From: an uncultured Propionibacterium sp.
Lineage (GTDB): Bacteria; Actinomycetota; Actinomycetes; Propionibacteriales; Propionibacteriaceae
Direction of reading: 5' to 3'
DNA length: 64,000 nucleotides
NCBI GenBank assembly: GCA_938036835.1
Contig: CALHWB010000032.1
Location: 1-64,000 of the forward strand
Below the pieces are notes generated by a model. It saw nothing but the letters and a program-made list of their open reading frames with translations. It did not search any database and was not told the origin of the DNA. The translations under genes and the position numbers were made by a program. Shown piece by piece: positions 1 to 8,700 of this stretch (its first letter is position 1; each line of letters starts with the position of its first letter).

Positions 1-2
1 GG

Positions 3-1283
3 CCGCCGGGGGCGTCCGCTGGCGGCCAGCGCATCGACCCGGCGCGGCAGCCGCAGGATGCCCCGGACCGGGCGGCGCCCACGATCGGCGCGGGTGGTGC
101 GGCGGTCGATCCGGACGAGACCGTTTCGCGTACTGCGCAGGCCGCTGCCGGGGCCGGCGAGGATCCGGACCGGACGGTTCCCAGAGCCGGGACGTCAACC
201 CAGTCGGCTGCCTGGTCGCCTGCCGATGCAGGAGCGGCCGCTGGCTCGGTACCCTCCCAGGAGACCGGCCGGCGGCATACGCTGCCCCCGGTGCCGGTCA
301 AATCCAGGGGGCGGCACACTCGTCGGCACCGTGCCCGGTCGGGTGCCACGCCCGTTCGACGAAGCTCACCCGCGGGGCAGGCCGCCGGGCCGGGCGCGGC
401 AGAGCGGGTGGGCGTTCAACCGCCGGCCGGCCCAGGCGGGTCTGGGGCTGCTATGGGTTCGGCCGGCATCTCGCAGTCGGATCGGCCGGCCGTCCCGGCT
501 TCGCCGCCGCCCGCCACCGAGCCCGGGCCGCCGCAGCACCGATCGGGCGCCGCCGGCCCGGCCGTGCCGGATCCGGCGGCCGTGCCAGGCGGGTCGGACG
601 ATGCGGATCGTACCGTGCGGGTGCCGAAGGACCCGGACCGGACGGTTTTCCGTCCGGCATCGGGTGCTACCGCGGTACCGGGTGCCCGGGTGGCTCGCCG
701 CCGCCGGGAGAACGATCTGAGCCTGTGGGACGACTATGGCGTGACCGAGTTGACCACGCCGGCGTTGGACGACGAGACCACCTGGCGGGTACGGCTGGCC
801 CAGATGCTGGGGGCCAGCACGCTGCCGTTGGCCCGGGTGCTCGCGGTAGCCGGTGTCATGCTGGTCACTCTGCTGCTGCTGGCCACCTTGACTAATCGCC
901 TGATGGCCCTGGACACGTGGATTTCGGCCACTTCGGTGGCGACGCCGGCCAGCAGCCAGGCCCCGGCGTCCGGCGAGCCGGCTTCCCCCAGCGGTGAACC
1001 GGCGCCCGAATCGAGCGCTGCCGCGCCCGCGCAGACGCCCAGCATGCTGCCGGGCGCCAAGGAGTGCAACCCGGGGGTGTGGGCTGGGCCCAGGACCTCC
1101 TGCGAGCTGGCTAACGAGGTCGCCACCAAGGTGGCTCCCAAGATCGCCGAACCCGTGGTGATCAAGGCCTTCAGCACTCGGACCGAGCGCGAATACCGCC
1201 TTGAGTGCGTGCCACACGAGGGCATCACCTGTACCGGTTTGGACGGCGTGGAGATCTACGTCTGGTTGGTCACCCAGGGGTAG
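3..1283 (+). CDS. Membrane-anchored protein with disordered cytoplasmic region and four-cysteine extracellular domain (5' end outside window)
   Basis: The reading frame is open from the left edge, so the true start lies outside the window. About 270 visible residues are Pro/Ala/Gly/Arg-rich and look disordered. One transmembrane segment follows (bases about 837-905), then a Ser/Ala/Pro linker and a compact C-terminal domain with four cysteines (about 1067-1280). The TSC-x-(hydrophobic)-A pattern and the later paired cysteines resemble a small extracellular domain common in actinobacterial surface proteins. The disordered part holds four copies of a D-P/A-D-E/R-T-V motif, which look like acceptor sites for a Ser/Thr kinase; that is inference. 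It may be the tail of a larger envelope signalling protein. The specific function is unknown. Confidence 0.7.
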   Translation, partial: PPGASAGGQRIDPARQPQDAPDRAAPTIGAGGAAVDPDETVSRTAQAAAGAGEDPDRTVPRAGTSTQSAAWSPADAGAAAGSVPSQETGRRHTLPPVPVKSRGRHTRRHRARSGATPVRRSSPAGQAAGPGAAERVGVQPPAGPGGSGAAMGSAGISQSDRPAVPASPPPATEPGPPQHRSGAAGPAVPDPAAVPGGSDDADRTVRVPKDPDRTVFRPASGATAVPGARVARRRRENDLSLWDDYGVTELTTPALDDETTWRVRLAQMLGASTLPLARVLAVAGVMLVTLLLLATLTNRLMALDTWISATSVATPASSQAPASGEPASPSGEPAPESSAAAPAQTPSMLPGAKECNPGVWAGPRTSCELANEVATKVAPKIAEPVVIKAFSTRTEREYRLECVPHEGITCTGLDGVEIYVWLVTQG

Positions 1284-1372
1284 GCCCGGCCCGTCCGGCG
1301 GGGTTGTCGCCGGGCAGCCGGTATCGCCGGCCCCAATCTGGCGCAATCGCGGCTGCCGGGCCGGATGCGTAC

Positions 1373-1378
1373 TAGCCT
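1373..1378 (+). promoter_or_regulatory. -10 element of a leaderless promoter for the ZIP gene
   Basis: TAGCCT lies 7 bases before the ATG at 1386 and there is no Shine-Dalgarno sequence, which favours that ATG over the upstream one at 1365. Confidence 0.5.
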
Positions 1379-1385
1379 GAACCCG

Positions 1386-2192
1386 ATGCTGCTTGCCCTG
1401 TTGATCTCCCTGCTGGCTGGCCTGGCGACCTCGGTCGGCGGGCTGATCGCGGTGCGGGAGGCGATTCCGCGCCGTAGCTCGCTGGCGGTGGCTCTTGCCT
1501 TCGCGGCCGGGGCGATGGTGCTGATCTCCTTGATCCAGATCGTGCCGTTGGGTATCGAATACCTACAGGCCAGTGGCGCGGATGGCCGCAGCGCCCAGAC
1601 GGTGGTCTGGGTGAGCTTCTTCGCCGGGATCGGTGTGGTGCTGGCCATCGACCGGGTGCTGCCGAGCAGCCTGAACCCGAACGAGATGGAGGGCGCCGAG
1701 GACGACATAACCGAATACAACACCGCGGTCACTCGCCGGATCATGCGTTCGGGGCTGCTCACCGCGCTGGTGCTTGCCCTGCACAATCTGCCCGAGGGAA
1801 TGGCCACCTTCCTGACCACCTATCAGGATCCCCGGGTGGGGTTGACCTTGGCGGTCGCAATCACCATCCACAATGTGCCCGAGGGCATCGCGGTGGCTGC
1901 CCCCGTCTACGCGGCCACCGGTTCCAAACGCCGCGCCTTGTGGTGGGCTACCGCCTCCGGCATGGCCGAACCCTTCGGCGGTCTGCTGGCGGCTGCGCTG
2001 GTCAGATGGGTGTTGCCCGATCAATTCTTCGGGGTTTTCTATGGCGTGGTCGCGGGCATGATGATCTTTTTGGCGCTCGATGAGTTGCTGCCCGGCTCGT
2101 GGCGCTACCAGACCGACAAGCACCAAACCGTCTACGGCATCCTGATCGGTATGGCGGTGATGGCGCTCAGCTTCGTGCTGTTCGCCATTTGA
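1386..2192 (+). CDS. ZIP-family divalent metal (zinc) transporter
   Basis: A 268-residue polytopic membrane protein of the ZIP family, which imports zinc and sometimes other divalent metals into the cytoplasm. The two signature motifs HNLPEG and HNVPEG sit in adjacent transmembrane helices and form the binuclear metal site; both are intact. A variable loop before them is rich in Glu and Asp. The length matches bacterial ZupT-like members. An in-frame ATG at 1365 would add 7 residues, but the TAGCCT element seven bases upstream of 1386 supports the shorter start. The gene is monocistronic and convergent with the methyltransferase downstream. Metal specificity cannot be read from sequence alone. 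Confidence 0.88.
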   Translation: MLLALLISLLAGLATSVGGLIAVREAIPRRSSLAVALAFAAGAMVLISLIQIVPLGIEYLQASGADGRSAQTVVWVSFFAGIGVVLAIDRVLPSSLNPNEMEGAEDDITEYNTAVTRRIMRSGLLTALVLALHNLPEGMATFLTTYQDPRVGLTLAVAITIHNVPEGIAVAAPVYAATGSKRRALWWATASGMAEPFGGLLAAALVRWVLPDQFFGVFYGVVAGMMIFLALDELLPGSWRYQTDKHQTVYGILIGMAVMALSFVLFAI

Positions 2193-2324
2193 GGCCTGCC
2201 AGGGCAGTGGTTAGCCCGGGGCCCGGCGGGGGAGCGCCTACTGGGCCGCCGGCCGTGCCCGTGCCGGCGATTCGAGCGCCTCGCGATCGCCTCGATCCGG
2301 CGTGGCGCGCACCTCGTCCGAGGT

Positions 2325-3386
2325 TCAGCAGGGCCGTACCGCCACCGCCAGATCGCGGGTGATGGCCTGATCGACGCGGTGGGCGAACTCCCGCCAGGCG
2401 CCTTCGTCGCGCACCTGTAGGCCCGCGCCTGCCAGCAGTTCGATCAATACCGGGCGTGCCACGGTGACGGTATTCCAGGCAATGCCTAGCGCACCACCCG
2501 GTTTGAGCTGGCTGGCCCATACGCCGATGGCCCGGGTCAGCAGGCCGAGCGGGGAACGGTCCCGCTGCCGGCCCGCGGCGTCCTGGCGGTGGGGTCCGCC
2601 GCGGCCGGTCCGGGCGCGCCCGGCGGACTCGGCGCCGTGCGCCACCCCGTAGGGGGCATCGGTGACGATGGCGTCGAATCGCCGGCGGCCGAACAGCGCC
2701 GCCGAGTCGGCGGCATCCCCGCTGAACACGGTGAGGTTCAGGCTGGGCAGCCCGGGCCTGGCAGGTCGTTCGCTGGTGGCCTCGCCCAGCCGCACCCCGA
2801 CGTCGAGCCGGCGTCCCAGGCTGCGGCCATCCCGCCTTACCGGGCTGATCTGGGCGGTGTGTTTCAACCGTTTGGCGCGCAGATAGGTTTTCAGATAGCC
2901 TGCCAGCGCGTCCAGTGCCCGCTCGTCGGCCTCCACTCCGTAGCCGTGGTGACCGGCCAGCCAGGCGGCCAATAGGGTGGTGCCGCGGCCAGCGAGTGGA
3001 TCCAGCACGCTCAGGGGGCCGGGCCGGGAGATCTGGGAGAGGGTGAGATGCAACAGCATTCGGGTGAAGGCTTCGTTGGTTTTGCCCTGATATTTGGGGA
3101 TCGTCAGCAGATCGTCGTCGAACAGCCGCAATCCGGGCAGCGTTAGGGGCCGCAGCAGGTCGCCGACTCGTTCGAAGCTGACCAATTGGGCCGATTGCGC
3201 GGCCAGCACCAGCTCGTCTACCTCATCGGCTTGCCACGTCACGGCCGGGGCGCCGGCCAGCCGCGCCGGGCCGATGAGGTTGGCGAACGGCGCGGTGACG
3301 GCGAGTTCGGCCGCCGCCAGCGTGGCCACGGCCTGCCGGTAGACGCGATTGGCGGATGGATCGAGCAGGGTCACATAGTGCGGCAC
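2325..3386 (-). CDS. Trm11-like SAM-dependent RNA methyltransferase
   Basis: A 353-residue protein of the UPF0020/Trm11 class of Rossmann-fold methyltransferases, which N-methylate RNA bases. Motif I is seen as DPLAGRGTT, followed by the acidic GVEADE strand end that binds the SAM ribose. The catalytic loop reads TDAPYG, a variant of the usual (D/N)PPY. A Gly/Arg-rich insert follows this loop. I chose the GTG at 3386 because the protein then begins with the conserved-looking PHYVTLLDPSANR; the frame extends further upstream to 3470, but that part looks non-coding. The target RNA is unknown. No operon partner is present. Confidence 0.75.
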   Translation of the reverse strand: MPHYVTLLDPSANRVYRQAVATLAAAELAVTAPFANLIGPARLAGAPAVTWQADEVDELVLAAQSAQLVSFERVGDLLRPLTLPGLRLFDDDLLTIPKYQGKTNEAFTRMLLHLTLSQISRPGPLSVLDPLAGRGTTLLAAWLAGHHGYGVEADERALDALAGYLKTYLRAKRLKHTAQISPVRRDGRSLGRRLDVGVRLGEATSERPARPGLPSLNLTVFSGDAADSAALFGRRRFDAIVTDAPYGVAHGAESAGRARTGRGGPHRQDAAGRQRDRSPLGLLTRAIGVWASQLKPGGALGIAWNTVTVARPVLIELLAGAGLQVRDEGAWREFAHRVDQAITRDLAVAVRPC

Positions 3387-3570
3387 CTGCTCATCGTGGC
3401 ATAGGCCGATGGGCGCGGGTCCCGCCGAGGCGCGCCTGGAACCCGCGCGGTCGTCTCGGCCGGCTCCCACCGGGCGACGGCTGGGCGGGCTGCCCCCGAC
3501 CCGGCGAGCCGCAGCTGAGACCGCTGAATACCCTTGTCAAGTGGCAAAGGGTCGTCCGATAGCGAAGTGT

Positions 3571-3589
3571 TTAGGTTATGCTAGCCTGT
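3571..3589 (+). promoter_or_regulatory. DtxR/IdeR iron box upstream of feoAB
   Basis: The 19-base site TTAGGTTATGCTAGCCTGT matches the classical DtxR/IdeR consensus TTAGGTTAGGCTAACCTAA at 15 of 19 positions. It covers the likely -10 hexamer TAGCCT (3582-3587), which is 7 bases before the feoA ATG. Iron-loaded repressor bound here would block transcription directly. Confidence 0.85.
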
Positions 3590-3594
3590 TGGGT

Positions 3595-3897
3595 ATGACT
3601 ACCGTCGTCGAACGTTTATGCGAGCGTTGTCTGGGCACCTATCAGGCGGATGCGGACTCCCATTGCCTGGCGATGGGGGAGCTGGCGATCGGCCAGCCCG
3701 GCACCGTGGTCGGGTTTCGCGATCGGGCCGACATGACCGTGGCTCGGCGGTTGTTCGATCTCGGCTTCGCCGTGGGGGTGAGCGTGCAGTTGGTACGCAA
3801 GGCGCCGTTGCGCGATCCCCTGATCTTCCGGGTCGGCAGCAGCGAGATGCTGCTGCGCCGCACGGAAGCCGATCTGATCATGGTGAAGGTCGCCTGA
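3595..3897 (+). CDS. feoA: FeoA ferrous iron transport accessory protein with N-terminal Cys motif
   Basis: A 100-residue protein whose residues from about 27 onward form the SH3-like FeoA domain (GELAIGQPG start, RRLFDLGF core) that assists the FeoB iron permease on the cytoplasmic side. The first 26 residues are an extension with C9-x2-C12 and H23-C24, a possible metal-binding knuckle not part of the minimal FeoA fold. The ATG at 3595 has no Shine-Dalgarno but sits 7 bases after TAGCCT, so a leaderless mRNA is likely. The stop codon overlaps the feoB start by one base, which implies translational coupling. The DtxR-type box just upstream implies iron repression. Confidence 0.9.
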   Translation: MTTVVERLCERCLGTYQADADSHCLAMGELAIGQPGTVVGFRDRADMTVARRLFDLGFAVGVSVQLVRKAPLRDPLIFRVGSSEMLLRRTEADLIMVKVA

Positions 3898-5834
3898 TGG
3901 GGCACTCGCATGGTGGCGACACCCTGACGGTGGCGGCCGGCGCCCGCCGTGTCGCGCTGGTCGGCAACCCCAATGCCGGGAAATCGACCCTGTTCAATGC
4001 CTTGACCGGGATGAACGCCAAGGTGGCCAATTATCCCGGGGTGACGGTGAGCAAATATGTTGGCCAGGTAGTGGTCGATGGGCAGCACTTCGCGATCGAG
4101 GATCTGCCCGGCTCCTATTCGCTGGATCCGATCAGCCCGGATGAGCAGGTGGTGGCCGAGGCCCTGGACCTGGATACCGAGCACCGGCCGGATGCCGTCG
4201 TGGTGGTGCTGGACGCCACCAGCCTGCAGCGCAGCCTGGGTCTGCTGGCCCAGGTACAGCAGCTGGAGTTGCCTACTCTCGCCGTGCTCACCTTCAGCGA
4301 CGAACTGGCCCGCCGCCAGGGCAGTGTCGATGTCGCCGCCCTCAGCCAGGCCGTCGGCCAGCGGGTCTGCGTGGTGACGGGGGGCAACCGCGCCCAACTG
4401 AATGACCTCAAGCAGGCGCTCTGCGAATACGCCGACTGGTCCCGGCCGGCCATTCCAGCCCCTACGGCTCCCGATCTGGTGACCGGCTGGATTCATTCGG
4501 TGCTGGAGGCGGCCAAATACCAGGTCCCCGATGTGGATGCGCGTACCCGGCGGATCGATGCCGTGCTGCTGCATCCGGTTTTCGGAACGGTTATCTTCTT
4601 CGTCACCATGGCGGTCTTCTTCCAGGTGATCTTCACCGTTGCCGAGCCGATCAAGGGCTGGATAGAGGCCCTGTTCGACTGGCTGTCCGGGTTGGTCACC
4701 GACAATGTCGGTATCGATTGGCTGTCCGGATTGCTCGCCAATGGCCTGATCGCCGGAGTGGGCGGGGTATTGACCTTCCTGCCCCAGATCGCGTTGCTGT
4801 TCGCGATGATCAGCCTGCTTGAGGCCAGTGGCTACATGTCGCGGGCGGCTTTCTTGATGGACCGGGTAATGGGCCGGGCCGGGCTTGAGGGGCGGGCCTT
4901 CGTGGCGATGCTGTCCTCGGTGGCCTGTGCGGTGCCCGGCATCATGGCCACCCGGACGCTGCCCTCGGCGCGCGACCGGCTAGCCACCATGATGACCGCC
5001 CCGCTGATGACCTGCTCGGCTCGGCTGCCGGTGTACGCCTTGCTTATCGCCATGCTGGTGCCCGAGGACGTGTCTTGGGGGCCGATCGGCTTGCAAGGTT
5101 TGGTGATGTTCGGCATGTACCTGCTGGGCGCGGTGGTCACCATGCTGGCGGCGTGGGTTTTCAAGCATGTGCTGCGCGGCAAGGGCCCGGCCCTGCCCTT
5201 CTACATGGAGATGCCTTCCTACCGGATCCCGACGCTCCGCGAGGTGGGCCGGGCGGTCTGGGACGCCTCCTGGAACTTCATTCAGCGAGTGGGTGGCATC
5301 ATCCTGGCGCTGTCGCTGTTGCTGTGGGCATTGCTGGCGCTTCCGGTGGTCTCGGAGGATCAACTAGCCCAGGCCGGGATCGATCCGGCCGATGAGGCGG
5401 CCGTGGCCACCTACCAGTTGGACAATTCGATCGCCGCCGGTATCGGTAAGGCCATCCAGCCGGTCTTCGAGCCGTTGGGTTTCGACTGGCGGATCACCGT
5501 CGGCCTGCTGGGCGCGATGGGGGCCCGTGAGGTGTTCGTGGCCACGCTGGGCCAGGTGGCCGCCGCAGCGGATCCGGAGGATCCTCAGGCGAATCTGGAG
5601 GAGATGACCTGGGGGCCGGGGCCGCATGAGGGCCAGCAGCTGTTCACCCCGAGCGTGATCGTCGCCTTGTTGGTCTATTTTGCCTTTGCGTTGCAATGCA
5701 CCTCGACGATTGCGATGCTGCGCCGCGAATCGGGCAGTTGGAAGTGGCCCGCCATCGCCTTCGGCTATATGACCGCGTTGGCCTGGTTGATGGCGTTGTT
5801 CGCAAAGCTGATAGCCGGTGCCCTGGTGGGCTGA
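3897..5834 (+). CDS. feoB: FeoB ferrous iron permease
   Basis: A 645-residue ferrous iron transporter with an N-terminal cytoplasmic G domain and a polytopic permease. G1 is GNPNAGKST, G2 is the Thr in YPGVTVSK, and G3 is DLPGSYS. The expected G4 motif NxxD is replaced by TFSD, so guanine recognition may be altered. The permease part has the two repeated Gate-type regions, with conserved cysteines in SSVACAVPG and MTCSARLP. The length is normal. It overlaps feoA by one base, and the NifU-like gene follows immediately, so all three probably share the DtxR-controlled transcript. Confidence 0.95.
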   Translation: MGHSHGGDTLTVAAGARRVALVGNPNAGKSTLFNALTGMNAKVANYPGVTVSKYVGQVVVDGQHFAIEDLPGSYSLDPISPDEQVVAEALDLDTEHRPDAVVVVLDATSLQRSLGLLAQVQQLELPTLAVLTFSDELARRQGSVDVAALSQAVGQRVCVVTGGNRAQLNDLKQALCEYADWSRPAIPAPTAPDLVTGWIHSVLEAAKYQVPDVDARTRRIDAVLLHPVFGTVIFFVTMAVFFQVIFTVAEPIKGWIEALFDWLSGLVTDNVGIDWLSGLLANGLIAGVGGVLTFLPQIALLFAMISLLEASGYMSRAAFLMDRVMGRAGLEGRAFVAMLSSVACAVPGIMATRTLPSARDRLATMMTAPLMTCSARLPVYALLIAMLVPEDVSWGPIGLQGLVMFGMYLLGAVVTMLAAWVFKHVLRGKGPALPFYMEMPSYRIPTLREVGRAVWDASWNFIQRVGGIILALSLLLWALLALPVVSEDQLAQAGIDPADEAAVATYQLDNSIAAGIGKAIQPVFEPLGFDWRITVGLLGAMGAREVFVATLGQVAAAADPEDPQANLEEMTWGPGPHEGQQLFTPSVIVALLVYFAFALQCTSTIAMLRRESGSWKWPAIAFGYMTALAWLMALFAKLIAGALVG

Positions 5835-5844
5835 GGTGGCGCCC

Positions 5845-6414
5845 ATGGCGGTGGTGATGCATACCGAGGCCCTGCCCGACGATCCGACCGGGTTGCGGTG
5901 GGTGCTGCCGGCCGGGCTGCCCGGGACCGGGCGCCTGCTGGCGGCCCCCGGCGAGTTCGGCGCCCTGCTTGCCGATGGGCGCATCGTCCGGGCGATGGCC
6001 GAACCCCGAGCCCTGTGGATCTGGCAGCCGCCGGAATTGGATTGGTCGCAGACCGGCGCCGGTGTGCGCGACGCCTTGATCGGTGCGCTTGCCGATCCGG
6101 CCGGATGGTCGTTCGAGGCCGCCGAGGACGAGTTGCTGGAGTTGGTCACTCGCGACGTGATCACTCGCACCTTGGGGCCCTATATCGACTCGCATGGCGG
6201 CCAGATCACGTTCGTCCGGGCCGCCGCCGGCGAGGTTGTCCTGCAACTGAGCGGGGCCTGCGCGCACTGCTCGGTGGCCGGGATGACATTGCATGACCGT
6301 ATCCAGACGACGATCTGTGAGCGGTTGGATGCCGCCATCAGCGTCCAGGAGGCCGATGGCGGCTGCGGGGAGCGTACCGGCAGGCCCGTCTGGTGGCCCA
6401 GATTGCGGCGCTGA
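5845..6414 (+). CDS. NifU-like (Nfu-type) iron-sulfur scaffold protein
   Basis: A 189-residue protein. The N-terminal half is of uncertain fold; the C-terminal half is a NifU-like domain with the cluster-binding CxxC in SGACAHCSVAGMTL. Nfu proteins carry and hand over [Fe-S] clusters in the cytoplasm. The ATG at 5845 is 10 bases past the feoB stop, with GGTGG before it; a GTG at 5836 is an alternative. Placement directly after feoAB links iron import to cluster assembly, and the same iron-responsive promoter probably drives it. The last 20 residues are Gly/Arg/Trp-rich and unconserved in appearance. Confidence 0.82.
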   Translation: MAVVMHTEALPDDPTGLRWVLPAGLPGTGRLLAAPGEFGALLADGRIVRAMAEPRALWIWQPPELDWSQTGAGVRDALIGALADPAGWSFEAAEDELLELVTRDVITRTLGPYIDSHGGQITFVRAAAGEVVLQLSGACAHCSVAGMTLHDRIQTTICERLDAAISVQEADGGCGERTGRPVWWPRLRR

Positions 6415-6566
6415 TCGCCCCGGCGGTCCTACGCGGCCACCGGATGGGTGTGCTCAATCGGCCGCTTGTCGCCGTGGGCATGCCGACCGGGGTATCGGGC
6501 GCCGCGGTTTGCTGCCCGGCGCGCCGCTAGCCGGCTGGCTGGGCGCCGGGCAGATCGGCCGGCGGC

Positions 6567-7124
6567 TCAGGCCAGATCGACCTTGTGGTGCTCGTACGGG
6601 GTGCCTTTGGCCCGTGCGATGGAGGCCCGGATTTCGGCCTCGGCCGCCTCCCGGCCGACCCAGGTCGCCCCCTCGACCGATTTGCCCGGCTCCAGGTCCT
6701 TGTAAACGGTGAAGAAGTGTTCTATCTCCAGCAGCATGAACTGGGGGAGCTCTGCCAGATCGTCCAGATAGTTGCGCCGGGTATCGGCGGTCGGGATACA
6801 CAGCACCTTGTCATCCCCGCCCATCTCGTCCTGCATCTGGAACATCGCCACCGCGCGGCATTCGATCAGGCAACCCGGGAAGGTGGGTTCGGCGACGATG
6901 ACCATGGCATCTAGCGGGTCGCCATCCTCACCCAGAGTTCCCTCGATGAACCCGTAGTCATACGGGTATTGCGTGGAGGTGAATAGGGTGCGGTCAAGTC
7001 GGATGCGACCGGTGTTGTGGTCCATCTCGTACTTGTTCTTCGTGCCGCGCGGGATTTCCACCGTCATATCGAAGGTGATGCCTACTCGCGGGTCGACATC
7101 CACTTTGCGGAACTCGTCGATCAC
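6567..7124 (-). CDS. ppa: Inorganic pyrophosphatase (family I)
   Basis: A 185-residue soluble enzyme that hydrolyses pyrophosphate to phosphate and pulls biosynthetic reactions forward. Family I motifs are visible: EIPRGTKNKYE, the YPYDYGFI strand, and the metal-binding DGDPLDAMV with its conserved aspartates. The frame reaches 7199, but the GTG at 7124 is preceded by AGGA at 8 bases and gives a length near that of actinobacterial homologues, so I use it. A shorter GTG at residue 8 of this model is also possible. The gene is divergent from dacB with a 59-base shared upstream region. Confidence 0.92.
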   Translation of the reverse strand: MIDEFRKVDVDPRVGITFDMTVEIPRGTKNKYEMDHNTGRIRLDRTLFTSTQYPYDYGFIEGTLGEDGDPLDAMVIVAEPTFPGCLIECRAVAMFQMQDEMGGDDKVLCIPTADTRRNYLDDLAELPQFMLLEIEHFFTVYKDLEPGKSVEGATWVGREAAEAEIRASIARAKGTPYEHHKVDLA

Positions 7125-7183
7125 CTGAACCGTCCTTAGGATGGGAATCACTAAAGACAGGTTATCGGTTCGGGAGGGTTCTG

Positions 7184-8611
7184 GTGGCACCGGATGCACA
7201 GGATGGCGGAATCCGGCGTGTTCGCCGGTGGCCAGCCTGGCTGGCCTGGGGGGTTTGCCTGGTCTTGCTGGCTGGTTCGGCGTGGTACGTCAGCGGTCCA
7301 CTGGCGGTGCAGCGGGGCTGGCTGATCGAGGGCGGGGAAGCCACCGTGGATCCCGAGCTGATCGCTGGTATCCATCCCGATCCGGCGAATCTGGGGGCCG
7401 GGGTGGCAGATCCAGCCCGGATACCATCGGCCGCCGCAGCCGATCGGGGACGCGTCGGTGCCGCGCTGGCCGCCACCCCGCCGGATCTGCCCGGCAGCTA
7501 TTCGGGCGCGGTCGCGGATCTGGGTGGCGGCGGGCTGCTGTACGACCTGGATTCCGGGCGGCCGATGATCCCCGCGTCCACCCTCAAGGTGATGACCGGT
7601 CTGGCTGTATTGGACACGCTGGGCGCGGATGCCACCTTCACCACCCGGGTCGTGCTGGCGGGCAGCGACCACGTGGTCCTGGTCGGCGGTGGGGATCCGA
7701 TGCTGGCCAGTACGGCCGGCAGCCACCCCTACCACGAGGAACTCGCACTGCCCAGCACCGAGGCCCTGGCGGTGCAGACCGCCGAGAGGCTGCGTTCGCA
7801 GGGCATCGCCCGGGTGACGGTCGGCTATGACGACAGCCTGTTCGCCCAGGACAGCTGGCATGCCACCTGGCCGGCGGGGGATCGGACTTTCGTCGCCCCG
7901 ATCACGGCGTTGTCGGTGGATGGCGGGGCCGCCGCCCAGGAACTGACCTCGCCTTCGGTGCCGGCGGCTCAGACCTTCGCCGATCAGTTGCGGCAGGCGG
8001 GCATCGAGGTGGCCGGGACGCCGGCACCGGCACCGGCGGGCGGGGGAGCCGAATTGGCTTCGGTCGATTCCGCGCCACTCGGGCTGATCGTCCAACAGCT
8101 GCTGGTGCACTCCGATAACTATCTGGCCGAGATGCTGCTGCGCCAGCTGGCGATCGCCGAAGGCCAGCCGGCCACCTTCGCGGGCGGGGCCGGCGCACTC
8201 ACCGCCCGGCTGACGGCGCTGGGGTTGTGGTATCCCGGCCAGCAGATCGTCGATGGTTCCGGGCTGTCCACCGACAATCGGCTGACCACGATGGCGCTGA
8301 TCGGTGGTTTGCAGCTTGCGGCGGAGCGTTCCGAATTGGGCTGGTTGCTGGCCGGGCTGCCGGTGGGCTGTGCCACGGGGACGCTCGCCAATCGCTTCAC
8401 CGACGAGGCCAGCGCGGCCGGCCGTGGCCAGGTGCGGGCCAAAACCGGCACCCTGGACCGGGTTTCCGCGCTGGCCGGGTACACCACGACCAGCGATGGG
8501 GGGCTGCTGGCATTCGCCTTTGTCGGTAACGATTTACCGGCCGATCGTGATGTGCGGCCCTGGTTCGATCATGTCGGTGCCGCCCTGGCCGGGTGCGACT
8601 GTGTGGCCTGA
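7184..8611 (+). CDS. dacB: D-alanyl-D-alanine carboxypeptidase/endopeptidase (PBP4 type, family S13)
   Basis: A 475-residue exported penicillin-binding protein that trims or cuts peptidoglycan stem peptides outside the membrane. A signal-anchor helix lies near residues 18-40. The active site triad of motifs is complete: STLK (SxxK) in PASTLKVMT, SDN (SxN) in HSDNYLAEM, and KTG in RAKTGTLDRV. The GTG start at 7184 has GGGAGG eight bases upstream. It is followed by the zincin gene and tilS, an arrangement conserved in many actinobacteria. The length is typical for the family. Confidence 0.93.
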   Translation: MAPDAQDGGIRRVRRWPAWLAWGVCLVLLAGSAWYVSGPLAVQRGWLIEGGEATVDPELIAGIHPDPANLGAGVADPARIPSAAAADRGRVGAALAATPPDLPGSYSGAVADLGGGGLLYDLDSGRPMIPASTLKVMTGLAVLDTLGADATFTTRVVLAGSDHVVLVGGGDPMLASTAGSHPYHEELALPSTEALAVQTAERLRSQGIARVTVGYDDSLFAQDSWHATWPAGDRTFVAPITALSVDGGAAAQELTSPSVPAAQTFADQLRQAGIEVAGTPAPAPAGGGAELASVDSAPLGLIVQQLLVHSDNYLAEMLLRQLAIAEGQPATFAGGAGALTARLTALGLWYPGQQIVDGSGLSTDNRLTTMALIGGLQLAAERSELGWLLAGLPVGCATGTLANRFTDEASAAGRGQVRAKTGTLDRVSALAGYTTTSDGGLLAFAFVGNDLPADRDVRPWFDHVGAALAGCDCVA

Positions 8612-8687
8612 TCGTTTCGCCGGGGGCCGGGCCGGATGCCCGACCCGGGTTTGCACCGGGTGCCCGGGTGGCCGGTTGGCCGCTGCA

Positions 8688-8693
8688 TAGGCT
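8688..8693 (+). promoter_or_regulatory. -10 element of a leaderless promoter for the zincin gene
   Basis: TAGGCT lies 7 bases before the ATG at 8701, with no Shine-Dalgarno sequence between. Confidence 0.55.
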
Positions 8694-8700
8694 GGTCTGC

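Noticed and set aside
3387..3470. Longer N-terminus for the Trm11-like protein, starting at 3470
   Set aside because: The extra 28 residues are Arg/Ala-rich with no resemblance to the family start; GTG at 3386 gives a more plausible protein.
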